Shown here one piece after another: positions 1 to 8,747 of a stretch of 64,000 bases of DNA. The position numbers were made by a program, and so were the translations under genes. Source of the stretch: Opitutales bacterium. Its GTDB lineage: Bacteria > Verrucomicrobiota > Verrucomicrobiia > Opitutales > Intestinicryptomonadaceae. Positions within the stretch are counted from its first letter, which is position 1. Each line of letters begins with the position of its first letter. The stretch lies in assembly GCA_015061945.1 (NCBI GenBank), contig SUVP01000001.1, positions 434,001 through 498,000 on the forward strand, written 5' to 3'. The notes under the pieces are model-generated. The model saw only the letters and a program-made list of their open reading frames with translations, was not told where the DNA came from and made no database searches.

Positions 1-166
1 GAATGGCTTTCTTTTGCGTAGCCAATAAGTAGCTTTTTTGTTGACAGAAAAGCACAACTTTTATACCTATCTCGAAAAATAGTGTTATTCACACAATAAA
101 TGAATTAATTAAAGCAGAATATACACGTGTGTATCCTCAACAAGAGGAAACGAAAGGAGAATAACT

Positions 167-370
167 ATGCCATGGCCGGAAGATGACCCAATGTTTAAAG
201 CCGAGTTAAATAATAAAGTTGTATATGGAGGCGATGAATCAAGTCCATCAGGAAATTTATTGTTTTTACTTGTAATGATAGATTTTATTCAGGCGGGTTG
301 TTTAACTGATTTTTGTGTAACCATTGAAATAATGAAATTTATTAAGAAGCTTATCTCATTTATCTCATAA
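167..370 (+). CDS. Small hypothetical protein, 67 aa (doubtful)
   Basis: I do not recognise this product. An AGGAGA Shine-Dalgarno site (155-160) lies seven bases before the ATG, better than in most genes here. A TTGACA box (41-46) followed by TATACC (62-67) could be a promoter, but the 15-base spacing is short. The product is acidic at the start, has a hydrophobic middle (residues about 31-41) and a Lys/Ile/Phe-rich end, with no motif. It could be a small membrane peptide, the start of a broken longer gene, or chance. The 166 bases before it hold nothing else I can name. Confidence 0.3.
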   Translation: MPWPEDDPMFKAELNNKVVYGGDESSPSGNLLFLLVMIDFIQAGCLTDFCVTIEIMKFIKKLISFIS

Positions 371-444
371 AAGAAAGTAATTTAAAAAAAGCAAATTGAT
401 TATATTTTATAATAACGTCGAGTATCTCATCCCCACCATTTGAC

Positions 445-489
445 AAAAAACGGACAACCTGATTTTGAGTTGTCCGTTTTTATTTTTTT
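445..489. terminator. Bidirectional intrinsic terminator after clpP
   Basis: Stem CGGACAAC (451-458) pairs with GTTGTCCG (469-476). It is flanked by A-runs on the left and T-runs on the right, so it can act on both strands. It ends the metX-metW-clpP transcript on the minus strand. Confidence 0.8.
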
Positions 490-500
490 GAAAGTTGAGA

Positions 501-1091
501 TTACAAACTTGTGATAATTTCGTCTGCCAAACCGTATTCGATTGCTTCTTGTGCGGTAAGGAAAAAGTCTCTATCGGTATCTTTTGCGATTTTTTCAATC
601 GGTTGCCCCGACGCATCTGCGAGAATCTTATTCAATTCTTGACGCATACGTTCAAGCTCTTTTGCTTGGATATGAATATCGACTGCCGAACCGCTCATTT
701 GTCCCATAATCAATGGTTGGTGAATCATCACTCTTGCACTTGGGAAAAGGAATCGTTTACCTTTTGGTGCAGCCGAAAGAAGTATTGAACCCATACTCAT
801 TGCGATTCCAATTACGACTACTTTTATCGGTGCTTTAATCAATTTCATTGTGTCGTAAATCGACATCCCTGCACTAATTGAACCACCTGGTGTACTCATA
901 TACAAAGTGATTTCTTTTTTGTGGTCGAGCATATCCAAATACAAAAGTTTGCGAACAATATCGGCTGCACTTTCGTCAGACACTTCGTCCCACAAGAAAA
1001 TTTTTCTTTCTTCGATAAAACGCTTATTGATTTCGTTTGCGAGAGCTACATTCTTTGGCTCGTCTTTTTTTTCACATTCTTTACTCTTCAT
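501..1091 (-). CDS. clpP: ATP-dependent Clp protease proteolytic subunit
   Basis: Serine protease subunit that forms the two-ring ClpP chamber and degrades cytoplasmic proteins unfolded by ClpA/ClpX. The triad is visible: Ser99 in AMSMGS, His124 in MIHQP and Asp171 in KDTDRDF. The STPGGS oxyanion-hole motif is at residues 66-71. Length (196 aa) is normal. The highly charged N-terminus and the AMSMG variant of the usual ASMG indicate a divergent paralogue type; whether other clpP genes exist elsewhere cannot be seen. It lies two bases after metW, so it is probably cotranscribed with metX-metW, an unusual partner for clpP. Confidence 0.93.
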   Translation of the reverse strand: MKSKECEKKDEPKNVALANEINKRFIEERKIFLWDEVSDESAADIVRKLLYLDMLDHKKEITLYMSTPGGSISAGMSIYDTMKLIKAPIKVVVIGIAMSMGSILLSAAPKGKRFLFPSARVMIHQPLIMGQMSGSAVDIHIQAKELERMRQELNKILADASGQPIEKIAKDTDRDFFLTAQEAIEYGLADEIITSL

Positions 1092-1093
1092 AA

Positions 1094-1723
1094 TTATTTA
1101 TTCTTTTTTGAAATTTCAAATATTGCGTATCCCGAAAGGATATTCGGGAATATTTTGCAAGGGGTTTCCCAATCGCCACGCAAGAAATGAGTCCTTAAGA
1201 TATTTATATCGGAACTTGCACAAAAATCTTTAAAAGAATTTACACAAATCGGATTCATCGGGCGGGCTGTATCCCATTTTGACGGGAAAACTTCGTTGAC
1301 AATTCGCTCACCTTTCAAGATGTAAGACAATCTATTTCGCCAATATCCGTGATTGACAAACCCGACTGCCACACGCTTACCGACTCGCAACGCCTCCATT
1401 ACAACTTCGCGTGCGTTCTCTAATTCAGGGAGTGTACGCGAGCATATAATCCAGTCGAAAGAATTGTCGTCAAAAGCCGAGAGAGCGTCGAGAATATCAC
1501 CATGATAAACATTCACACCACGTTTAATTGCGTATGTGATTTTATCAAAATCTGTATCTACGCCTACTCCATAGATATGTTTTTGACGTGTCAATTCGTC
1601 GAGTAATATTCCACGACCACAGCCCAAATCGAGCACTTTTTCGCCGTTCGATATCCACTCGCTAATCGCCTTTAACTCTACTTTTCTTTTGGAGCGAGAT
1701 TTTATGTTTGCGTCATCAGTCAT
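1094..1723 (-). CDS. metW: MetW-like SAM-dependent methyltransferase
   Basis: Class I methyltransferase-fold protein of the MetW family, which accompanies homoserine O-acyltransferases; its precise role is poorly defined. Motif I is VLDLGCGRG near residue 30, an acidic strand end follows (GVGVDTD), and the core continues to SFDWIICSRTLPEL. Length (209 aa) fits. The start overlaps the end of metX by 8 bases and the stop lies just before clpP, so translation is probably coupled. The metX-metW pairing is the strongest support for the name. Confidence 0.88.
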   Translation of the reverse strand: MTDDANIKSRSKRKVELKAISEWISNGEKVLDLGCGRGILLDELTRQKHIYGVGVDTDFDKITYAIKRGVNVYHGDILDALSAFDDNSFDWIICSRTLPELENAREVVMEALRVGKRVAVGFVNHGYWRNRLSYILKGERIVNEVFPSKWDTARPMNPICVNSFKDFCASSDINILRTHFLRGDWETPCKIFPNILSGYAIFEISKKNK

Positions 1724-2858
1724 TCAAGAAATACTCCACAAGTTTATAAAGTTTAGGTGAATGGATTAGGAACGAGTCATGCCCTAAATCGCTTTTAATT
1801 TCGGCGTATGATGCGGTTTTCCCGATTCGCAACAATGCCTTTACAATTTCACGATTCTGTTCTGGTGGGAAAAGCCAGTCCGACGTGAAACCGACAACAA
1901 GAGCTTTTGCTTGTACATTTTCAAAAGCCTTTTCCAAACTTCCGCCCTCGCTACGCAAGTCGAAAAGATCGAGAGCACGGGTGAAGTACAGATACGAGTT
2001 TGCGTCAAATCTGTTTACGAAACTTTGACCTTGATAATGCAGATAATTTTCTATCTCAAACGATGGTTTGAAAATCTCGTTCCCTGCAATTTTTTTATGT
2101 TCACGACCAAATTTTTCGTCGAGCCCTTTGTCCGAAAGGTAGGTTATATGAGCCATCATTCTTGCAATACCAAGCCCGACACTTGGCACACGAGCAAGTT
2201 CATAATTACCGCCGTTCCAAACGGGATCTTGCATAATTGCAGAACGTCCGACTTCGTTAAATGCAATCGCTTGTGCGTTTTGGCGAGATGTAGTTGCCAA
2301 CGCACAGATTTTTTCGACTCTATCGGGGAAATCAATCGCCCACTGTAAAGTTTGCATACCGCCCATTGAGCCACCGATAATCATTGCAAGTTTTTTAATT
2401 CCCAAATAGGTAATTAAGCGTTCTTGTACTGCTACAATATCACGCATTGTTACAGCTGGGAATGTCAAATTATAGCGTTCGCCTGTTTTAGGATTTATAG
2501 ATGACGGTCCTGTTGTTCCACGGCATCCACCGATGCAATTCGAGCAAATCACAAAATATTTATTTGTGTCGAGTGGTTTTTCGGGTCCGATAATATTGTT
2601 CCACCAGCCCGATTTTCTATCTTTCATAGTGTACACACCAGCACAATGGTGATCGCCCGTCAAGGCGTGGCAGACGAGAATTGCGTTTGATTTATCTTCA
2701 TTCAAACGTCCGTATGTTTCGTATCTGACATTGAAAGAGTCGAGCCTGCCACCGAGTTCAAAGTCGAGAGGGACATCACAATAGAAGTCGGAAAATGTCA
2801 CAAACCCGACATCTCCGCCATACTCTTGTTGATATACACTTGAATCTGAATCGTTCAT
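1716..2858 (-). CDS. metX: Homoserine O-acetyltransferase (alpha/beta hydrolase)
   Basis: Acylates homoserine in the first committed step of methionine synthesis. The alpha/beta-hydrolase triad is visible: nucleophile Ser164 in GGSMGGMQ, Asp327 in FTSDWLFPP and His360 in LGHDSF. The family motif GGCRGTTGPSS follows residue 110. Length (380 aa) is typical. Acetyl and succinyl donors cannot be separated by eye because related MetX enzymes can use either. No SAM riboswitch core is evident in the AT-rich upstream region. First gene of the metX-metW-clpP operon. Confidence 0.92.
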   Translation of the reverse strand: MNDSDSSVYQQEYGGDVGFVTFSDFYCDVPLDFELGGRLDSFNVRYETYGRLNEDKSNAILVCHALTGDHHCAGVYTMKDRKSGWWNNIIGPEKPLDTNKYFVICSNCIGGCRGTTGPSSINPKTGERYNLTFPAVTMRDIVAVQERLITYLGIKKLAMIIGGSMGGMQTLQWAIDFPDRVEKICALATTSRQNAQAIAFNEVGRSAIMQDPVWNGGNYELARVPSVGLGIARMMAHITYLSDKGLDEKFGREHKKIAGNEIFKPSFEIENYLHYQGQSFVNRFDANSYLYFTRALDLFDLRSEGGSLEKAFENVQAKALVVGFTSDWLFPPEQNREIVKALLRIGKTASYAEIKSDLGHDSFLIHSPKLYKLVEYFLND

Positions 2859-3078
2859 AAAAAAATAATAAGTTATATTTTTGCAAAAAATAAAAAAGCT
2901 TCAATTTTATTTTTTCAAATTTGCACTTTTTTTATTACTGAGTATTTACACTACCTCAATCAAGACTATGTTCAATATTTTTAACGACTCCTCAAATTTT
3001 ATATTCTTGTAATTTATTGTTTGATTTTAAAATCGCATACTAATATCTTTTCATTTAGACTTAAACAATGATTTAATT

Positions 3079-6000
3079 ATGAAACAGTTTCTAACATTTT
3101 TTACATTTTTTATTTTTTCAACGCTCGCATTTGCACAGGAAAAAATCCCATATACGTCATACGTTATTATAGAATCCTTTTCTAATATTGAATTTAAAGA
3201 TGCCTCAGAAGGTATCCATATTTCAAAAAGCCCCATCAAGAAAAACGGCAAGGACAAAACACTTGTGCGTGTACTCGTCCAAAACAAAGGTAATGATTGG
3301 AAAGACGTCAGCCTAAAAATTCGCCTACAAAAAGATGACTATTTTACGATTGCTTTTACTGGTTATTGGCACTCAAAAAATGGTCAAAAAATCAAACGCA
3401 TAATGTCGTTTTACGACAATTTGAAAATCGACGGCAAACTTGTTCCAAATGGCGATTTTGAAAATATACTCAAAGAATGGCGACCTGCCCGACTCTCTTT
3501 TCCGTCTCGTATAGCAGTTGAAAAAGGTGCCGACGGCAAATTATCAAACGTACTTCGCACTTGGGCGAGAACGTATGTCGCAAGAGATTTTAACGCAAAA
3601 AAAGATCAATGGTACGAGATTTCATTCCAAACAAAATTCGATCGCATACTGCCTGACGACATCGATAGCGAACCTATCGACATCTCGAAATTCGCAAACT
3701 GCTCAACTTCTAACCTACAACAATTCGGAGCAACGCTTGACGCTTCAAAAATCGTAAAAGAAAAAATTATACACCACGAAATCAGCTTCGACATAATCAA
3801 CCCCGACAAAAACAACGGCAACAATGCTGTTTCGTTCCGCTCGCCACTCGCACCTCGTGGGCTTTGGAAAATCACATTCGATAACCCACCAACAGCACGA
3901 TACATCTACTTACTGCATACGTCATTTTACAACCAAAACAACGCAAATAACAATCAGACTGCTTCGCTTGTGTTGAATATGTACGACGGGCAAACAATCA
4001 AGTATACGCTACGTCGCAAAAACGACACTTGGCTTTACGAAGACCCTCGCATATTCACAAAAAATACGATGCCAGTTTGGTATGCCGACCCCGATAAAAA
4101 GCTCGGCAAATTCTACATCTCCCGTTTCCTCGTCCCCGACGGCAACATAAAATCGTTCTACATAAGCTCTGCAAATAACGATGCTTTCATCCTTTTGGGT
4201 ATTTCTGTATCCGATAAAGCTCCCCCGATGTTCAAAGTAAAACCTTTTGATTATTCGCAATGGACACCTGTTGATATGCCAAGTCAAGCTGTCGAACCAA
4301 ACACAGCTCTCGACCAATCATCGTTCTTTCCAGTCGAACAAACTGGCGACAAAGGTCGTGTGATTATATCTGAACGTGGGACTCTCGCTTTTGAAAAAAC
4401 CCCCGACGAAGACGCACGTTTCAAAGGTTTCACCGAACACGCAAGAGCCGATTTTCTCGCAATTCCACGTGAAGAACGCCCTAAAAAAATTGCTGAATAT
4501 GTCAAAAACTTTAAGAGAATGGGCTACAATTTTGTTCGAGGAACATATATGGTTGGCAATTATATCTACTCACCAAAACGTGAAGAAGTTGTAGAAATTA
4601 CCGACTTGCTTATGGCTGAATTTAAGAAAAATGGCATATATGTTCACCAAGCAATTTATCGAGTGCCGACAAAAGAATACAACTTCCACTTGCGAGACGA
4701 CGTAAAGTTGGCTGTCGTATTCGGCGACCAAGATATGTGGGCTCTTTGGAAGAAAAAGGCAGTCGATTCGCTCAATCACGTCAACCCATATACAAAGCTC
4801 GCCTTCAAAGATGACCCCACAATTGCCTGCATTGAAATTTACAACGAACTTTCAATTTGCTTCAGCAGAATGGACAAAAATTCTCGCTTCCACCCGCTCG
4901 ATACAATCACTCCAAAGACCGAAAAACTCGTCTATGCAAAATGGTATCAGTGGTTGAAAGAAAAGTATGGGAACATAAATAATCTCAACTCGGCTTGGAA
5001 TAAAAATCACAATCCTAAAAGACCATTTGCTTTCACTAAATTTGAAGATGTCCCGATTATTGTTAGATATTCTGATTGGGAAAAATGCTGTTGGGAAAAT
5101 CTCGAAAAATTTGTAGTGTTCGCAAGGAAAACTTTGCGAGATGCCGGCTACAAAGGAATCATCGCACAAAACAATCTCGGCGGAGCAATGTGTGGCAGTG
5201 CTGTGCGTTCACGTACAACCGATTTCACTATCTTCGATACATACTTTGCACACCCATCAAGTTTTGATATGAACGGTGCAAAATGTAGTCAAAATAGTGC
5301 AATTAACGATTTAGCATCGTACTGGAGAGTTTCGGCTGGCATAAAAGTAGATGGTCGCCCAAACGGCATTGCAGAATACAACCATTGCTTCTGGAATAAG
5401 TACAGACACGAGTTGCCCGCAATGTTCGTACCATACTCGGCATTCCAAAATTATTCAACTTTGGTAATCCACGAAACTGCTGTTCCGTACCCAAGATTAA
5501 AATACAAAGTGATAAGTTTCTTTAACGTCTGCAACTCGCCTGCGGCACGAGCAAGCGAAGTCTTGGCAACTCCTGTATTCATCCGTGGCGACGTAAAAAA
5601 ATCACGCAAAAAAATCGTTATGAATATGTCGGCAGACTTCCTGAAAAATAATCCCAATTCGGCAAGAATGATAAACGGCATACAGTTAAATCTCGCCCTT
5701 CTGACTGGCTTCTCTGCACGCTACGAAGGTACTATCCCCGAAACTTTGCAACACGTTAAAATCAAAAATCCCGATATGCAAATATCTCCAGCGGGTAGCT
5801 CGGAATTCCTCGCTGAAGCGTGGTACCATTCGATAATTGAAAATGGCGATAAATCTTTCGACTTGGCTAAATTCACACAAGCTATGCGAAAGAAAAATAT
5901 CCTCAACAAAAAGAATATCACAGATGTCGAGAAAGGGATTTACCAAAGCGATACTAACCAAATTACATTGAATAAAGAAAATTTGACGCTCCAAGTAAAA

Positions 6001-6429
6001 ACACCTCGCACCGAGATTGTCGCAATGTCGAAACGCCTCGACGCACAAATGAAAGCGATGCAATCGGTAGAAACATCAGTTCCAGCGTGCGTCGCAATTT
6101 CATCAATCGACGGCAAACATATCACAAGAAGTTCACGTCTAATTTTAATCTACCTCACTCGTGAGGCAAATATGGGAATGCAGTTGTCGGAAGATGATAC
6201 AATCACAGCTGGGCAAGGCGATAAAATACCTGCCTTGCAAAATGGTATTTTGAAAACTAAAATCAAACTCAATCCCGACAAAAAATATAAAGTTTATCCG
6301 CTCGCATTTAATGGAATACGTCGTGAAGAAATTCCAGCAGAATTTAATGACGGGATTTTGTCGCTTCAAATTGACAACTCGAAACTCAAACACGGCTCAA
6401 CACCATTCTTTGAAGTTGTTGCAGAATAA
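3079..6429 (+). CDS. Secreted multidomain glycoside hydrolase (clan GH-A, GH5-like)
   Basis: Large (1116 aa) exported polysaccharide-degrading enzyme. A signal peptide with AFA cleavage site ends near residue 20. Residues about 95-175 carry an NGDFE...W motif typical of CBM4/9-like carbohydrate-binding modules. A TIM-barrel domain starts near residue 430. The likely acid/base is Glu590 in IEIYNELS and the likely nucleophile is Glu766 in GIAEYNH, the spacing expected in clan GH-A. A KYGNINNLNSAW segment resembles the insertion seen in GH42/GH50-type enzymes. The C-terminal 250 residues look like beta-sandwich domains. No Shine-Dalgarno is seen. The substrate is unknown. An intrinsic terminator follows directly. 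Confidence 0.82.
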   Translation: MKQFLTFFTFFIFSTLAFAQEKIPYTSYVIIESFSNIEFKDASEGIHISKSPIKKNGKDKTLVRVLVQNKGNDWKDVSLKIRLQKDDYFTIAFTGYWHSKNGQKIKRIMSFYDNLKIDGKLVPNGDFENILKEWRPARLSFPSRIAVEKGADGKLSNVLRTWARTYVARDFNAKKDQWYEISFQTKFDRILPDDIDSEPIDISKFANCSTSNLQQFGATLDASKIVKEKIIHHEISFDIINPDKNNGNNAVSFRSPLAPRGLWKITFDNPPTARYIYLLHTSFYNQNNANNNQTASLVLNMYDGQTIKYTLRRKNDTWLYEDPRIFTKNTMPVWYADPDKKLGKFYISRFLVPDGNIKSFYISSANNDAFILLGISVSDKAPPMFKVKPFDYSQWTPVDMPSQAVEPNTALDQSSFFPVEQTGDKGRVIISERGTLAFEKTPDEDARFKGFTEHARADFLAIPREERPKKIAEYVKNFKRMGYNFVRGTYMVGNYIYSPKREEVVEITDLLMAEFKKNGIYVHQAIYRVPTKEYNFHLRDDVKLAVVFGDQDMWALWKKKAVDSLNHVNPYTKLAFKDDPTIACIEIYNELSICFSRMDKNSRFHPLDTITPKTEKLVYAKWYQWLKEKYGNINNLNSAWNKNHNPKRPFAFTKFEDVPIIVRYSDWEKCCWENLEKFVVFARKTLRDAGYKGIIAQNNLGGAMCGSAVRSRTTDFTIFDTYFAHPSSFDMNGAKCSQNSAINDLASYWRVSAGIKVDGRPNGIAEYNHCFWNKYRHELPAMFVPYSAFQNYSTLVIHETAVPYPRLKYKVISFFNVCNSPAARASEVLATPVFIRGDVKKSRKKIVMNMSADFLKNNPNSARMINGIQLNLALLTGFSARYEGTIPETLQHVKIKNPDMQISPAGSSEFLAEAWYHSIIENGDKSFDLAKFTQAMRKKNILNKKNITDVEKGIYQSDTNQITLNKENLTLQVKTPRTEIVAMSKRLDAQMKAMQSVETSVPACVAISSIDGKHITRSSRLILIYLTREANMGMQLSEDDTITAGQGDKIPALQNGILKTKIKLNPDKKYKVYPLAFNGIRREEIPAEFNDGILSLQIDNSKLKHGSTPFFEVVAE

Positions 6430-6451
6430 ACACTACATTTAATTGACGCAA

Positions 6452-6476
6452 ACGGCGGTGCATCCGCCGTTTTTTT
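6452..6476 (+). terminator. Intrinsic terminator
   Basis: Stem ACGGCGG (6452-6458), loop TGCAT, stem CCGCCGT (6464-6470), then a T-run. It separates the two hydrolase genes into independent transcripts. Confidence 0.85.
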
Positions 6477-6524
6477 GTAAAATTTACAACATACCCGTTT
6501 TTCCAAACATACCCAAAATTAACT

Positions 6525-6553
6525 TTGACAAGAAAAGAACAACATAGTAAAAT
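6525..6553 (+). promoter_or_regulatory. Sigma70-type promoter for the agarase-like gene
   Basis: A perfect TTGACA (6525-6530), a 17-base spacer and TAAAAT (6548-6553) form one of the best housekeeping promoters in the window. GGAGGA (6581-6586) then lies eight bases before the ATG at 6595, a strong ribosome binding site in a genome where many genes lack one. Confidence 0.75.
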
Positions 6554-6594
6554 CCGTCGTGTGAGAAGAAAATTATATTTGGAGGATACAATTT

Positions 6595-8676
6595 ATGTTT
6601 AAGAAAAAATTACTTATCGTTGCAACAATGTTTGCGACACTTTTTGCAAATGCAGATATGGTCTTGTTCGACGCATCAAAAGATGCTGACAAAGTTTCGC
6701 CATTAAAAGCCAAAGTAGAAAAATTGCCCGATGCAATCAAAGTTTCTTACGATGATGACGGCACTCCGCACGCTGGTATAGCAATAAATCTTAAGCACGA
6801 TATTTCTCAATACACAAAAATCAATTTTGAAATAAACGGAAATGCAACCGACACTTTCACGCTCGTATTGGAAAATCCAAATGTAACTTTTGGACAAAAT
6901 GCAATAGGTTATAGAGTCTACAAAAAACCTCTTAATTCAAAATCGTTTGAATTTGAATATACGTTTTCTTTCAATAAAGAAGTTGGCGATATCGTTATAA
7001 ATCAACGCAAAATGCGTGGCTCGCCATTCGGAATGAATACCGCTACGAAATTCGATACAAAAAATTTGACGAGAATCCGCCTTTATATGACTTCTAAAAA
7101 GAATGCCGTATGGACCCTCAAAAAGATATCGGTTAAAAAAGCCGACAAGGAAAAAATGCCTGCATATTTCTCATACACTAAAGAACAATTTTTCCCATTT
7201 ATCGATAAGTACGGACAATTTATTCATAAGGAATGGAAAGATAAACTTCACTCTGATTCAGATTTCCAAAAATTCAAAGAGCTTGAAGAAAAAGACCTCG
7301 CAAAACACGCAGGTCCAGCAGATCGCAACAAGTGGGGCGGTTGGGAAAGCGGACCTACATTCAAAGCTACTGGACACTTCCGTGTAGAAAAAATCAACGG
7401 CAAGTGGTGGATGATTGACCCATCGGGAAAACTCTATTGGTCGCATGGTGTTGTTCGTGTAACACCACACTCTGCAATCACTCCGCTCGATAACAGAAAA
7501 TTTTTCTTCAAAGAATTGCCAAGCAATGATAGCCCATTTGCACAATTCTATTTCACACACGATGAATTGTTGCGTCCATATTATGTCAAGAGAGACATCA
7601 AAGAAACGTACGACTTCTCTGCCTCAAATATTATGCGTAAATACGGCAAAGATTGGAGAAAACTTTATGGAGAAATTTGCCACAAACGCTTGAAAAGTTG
7701 GGGCTTGAACACTATCGCAAACAGCTCCGATAAGAATATCTTTATGATGGGCAAAACTCCATATATTGATAGATTTGAAATCAAAGCACCAGAACTCTCG
7801 GGTAGCGATGGCTACTGGTGGAAATTTAGAGATCCATTCAACCCAAAGTTTGCTGAAAATGTCCGCAAGAATCTCGAAGAACGCAAAGATGAATTGGCAG
7901 ATCCATGGTGCATCGGTATATTTGTAGACAACGAACTCAACTGGGGACACCCAAATTCTCACGCTGTTTGGACTTTCACATCGGGAGAAAATTGTGTCGC
8001 AAAAAAAGTTTTCATCAATGATTTGAAAAATAAATACGACACAATCGAAAACCTCAACGCAATCTGGGGTTCAAAATACGCATCGTGGGACGATATGCTC
8101 AAATGCACAGATACTCCTCCAAAAGCTTCGTACGATGACTGCGTAAAATTCTCGGAAAAACTTATCGAAGAATATTACAGAATTATTCGCAACGAAATTA
8201 AATTTATGGCACCACATATGCTCTATATGGGTTGCCGTTTTGCTGGAATACCAAAGCATAATCCACAAGCGATGTATATCGGTGCAAAATATTGCGATGT
8301 TATCAGCTACAATATCTATCGAGATATTTTAGATGATGTCAAATTGCCTAATGGTGTCGACAAGCCTATTATGATTGGCGAATTCCACTTTGGTGCACTC
8401 GACCGTGGTAAGTTCCACACAGGTTTAGTTCCAAAATCATCGCAAGAAGAAAGAGCACAATGCTACTACAACTACGTTGAATCGGCATTAAAACATCCAA
8501 ATGTAATTGGAACACATTGGCACCAATTTGCCGACCAAGCGACGACTGGCAGATTTGATGGCGAAAATTTCCAAGTTGGCTTCACCGACGTATGCGATAC
8601 TCCTTACTGGGAAACAATCGCAAAGATTCGAGAAATCGGATACAAGATGTACGAAGTAAGAGCTAACAAAAAATAA
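6595..8676 (+). CDS. Secreted agarase-like glycoside hydrolase (clan GH-A)
   Basis: Exported enzyme (693 aa) with a signal peptide ending near ANA (residues 19-21). An N-terminal beta-sandwich-like region (about 20-200) precedes the catalytic domain. The segment with FRVEKINGKWWMIDP followed by YWSHGV is characteristic of beta-agarase-like (GH50-related) proteins. The probable acid/base is Glu447 in GIFVDNELNWG and the nucleophile Glu596 in MIGEFHFG. The DTIENLNAIWG motif parallels the preceding hydrolase, suggesting related architecture. The true substrate is uncertain because agarase-like folds act on several galactans. It has its own strong promoter and terminator. Confidence 0.82.
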   Translation: MFKKKLLIVATMFATLFANADMVLFDASKDADKVSPLKAKVEKLPDAIKVSYDDDGTPHAGIAINLKHDISQYTKINFEINGNATDTFTLVLENPNVTFGQNAIGYRVYKKPLNSKSFEFEYTFSFNKEVGDIVINQRKMRGSPFGMNTATKFDTKNLTRIRLYMTSKKNAVWTLKKISVKKADKEKMPAYFSYTKEQFFPFIDKYGQFIHKEWKDKLHSDSDFQKFKELEEKDLAKHAGPADRNKWGGWESGPTFKATGHFRVEKINGKWWMIDPSGKLYWSHGVVRVTPHSAITPLDNRKFFFKELPSNDSPFAQFYFTHDELLRPYYVKRDIKETYDFSASNIMRKYGKDWRKLYGEICHKRLKSWGLNTIANSSDKNIFMMGKTPYIDRFEIKAPELSGSDGYWWKFRDPFNPKFAENVRKNLEERKDELADPWCIGIFVDNELNWGHPNSHAVWTFTSGENCVAKKVFINDLKNKYDTIENLNAIWGSKYASWDDMLKCTDTPPKASYDDCVKFSEKLIEEYYRIIRNEIKFMAPHMLYMGCRFAGIPKHNPQAMYIGAKYCDVISYNIYRDILDDVKLPNGVDKPIMIGEFHFGALDRGKFHTGLVPKSSQEERAQCYYNYVESALKHPNVIGTHWHQFADQATTGRFDGENFQVGFTDVCDTPYWETIAKIREIGYKMYEVRANKK

Positions 8677-8708
8677 ACAAGTAATACACACCCAAACACA
8701 CAAAAAGA

Positions 8709-8741
8709 GGCTCGCCGAAAGTGGCGAGCCGTTCTTTTTTT
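8709..8741. terminator. Bidirectional intrinsic terminator
   Basis: Stem GGCTCGCC (8709-8716) pairs with GGCGAGCC (8723-8730). T-rich DNA follows on the plus side and A-rich DNA precedes it, so it serves the convergent hydrolase and porin genes. Confidence 0.85.
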
Positions 8742-8747
8742 GTAGAA

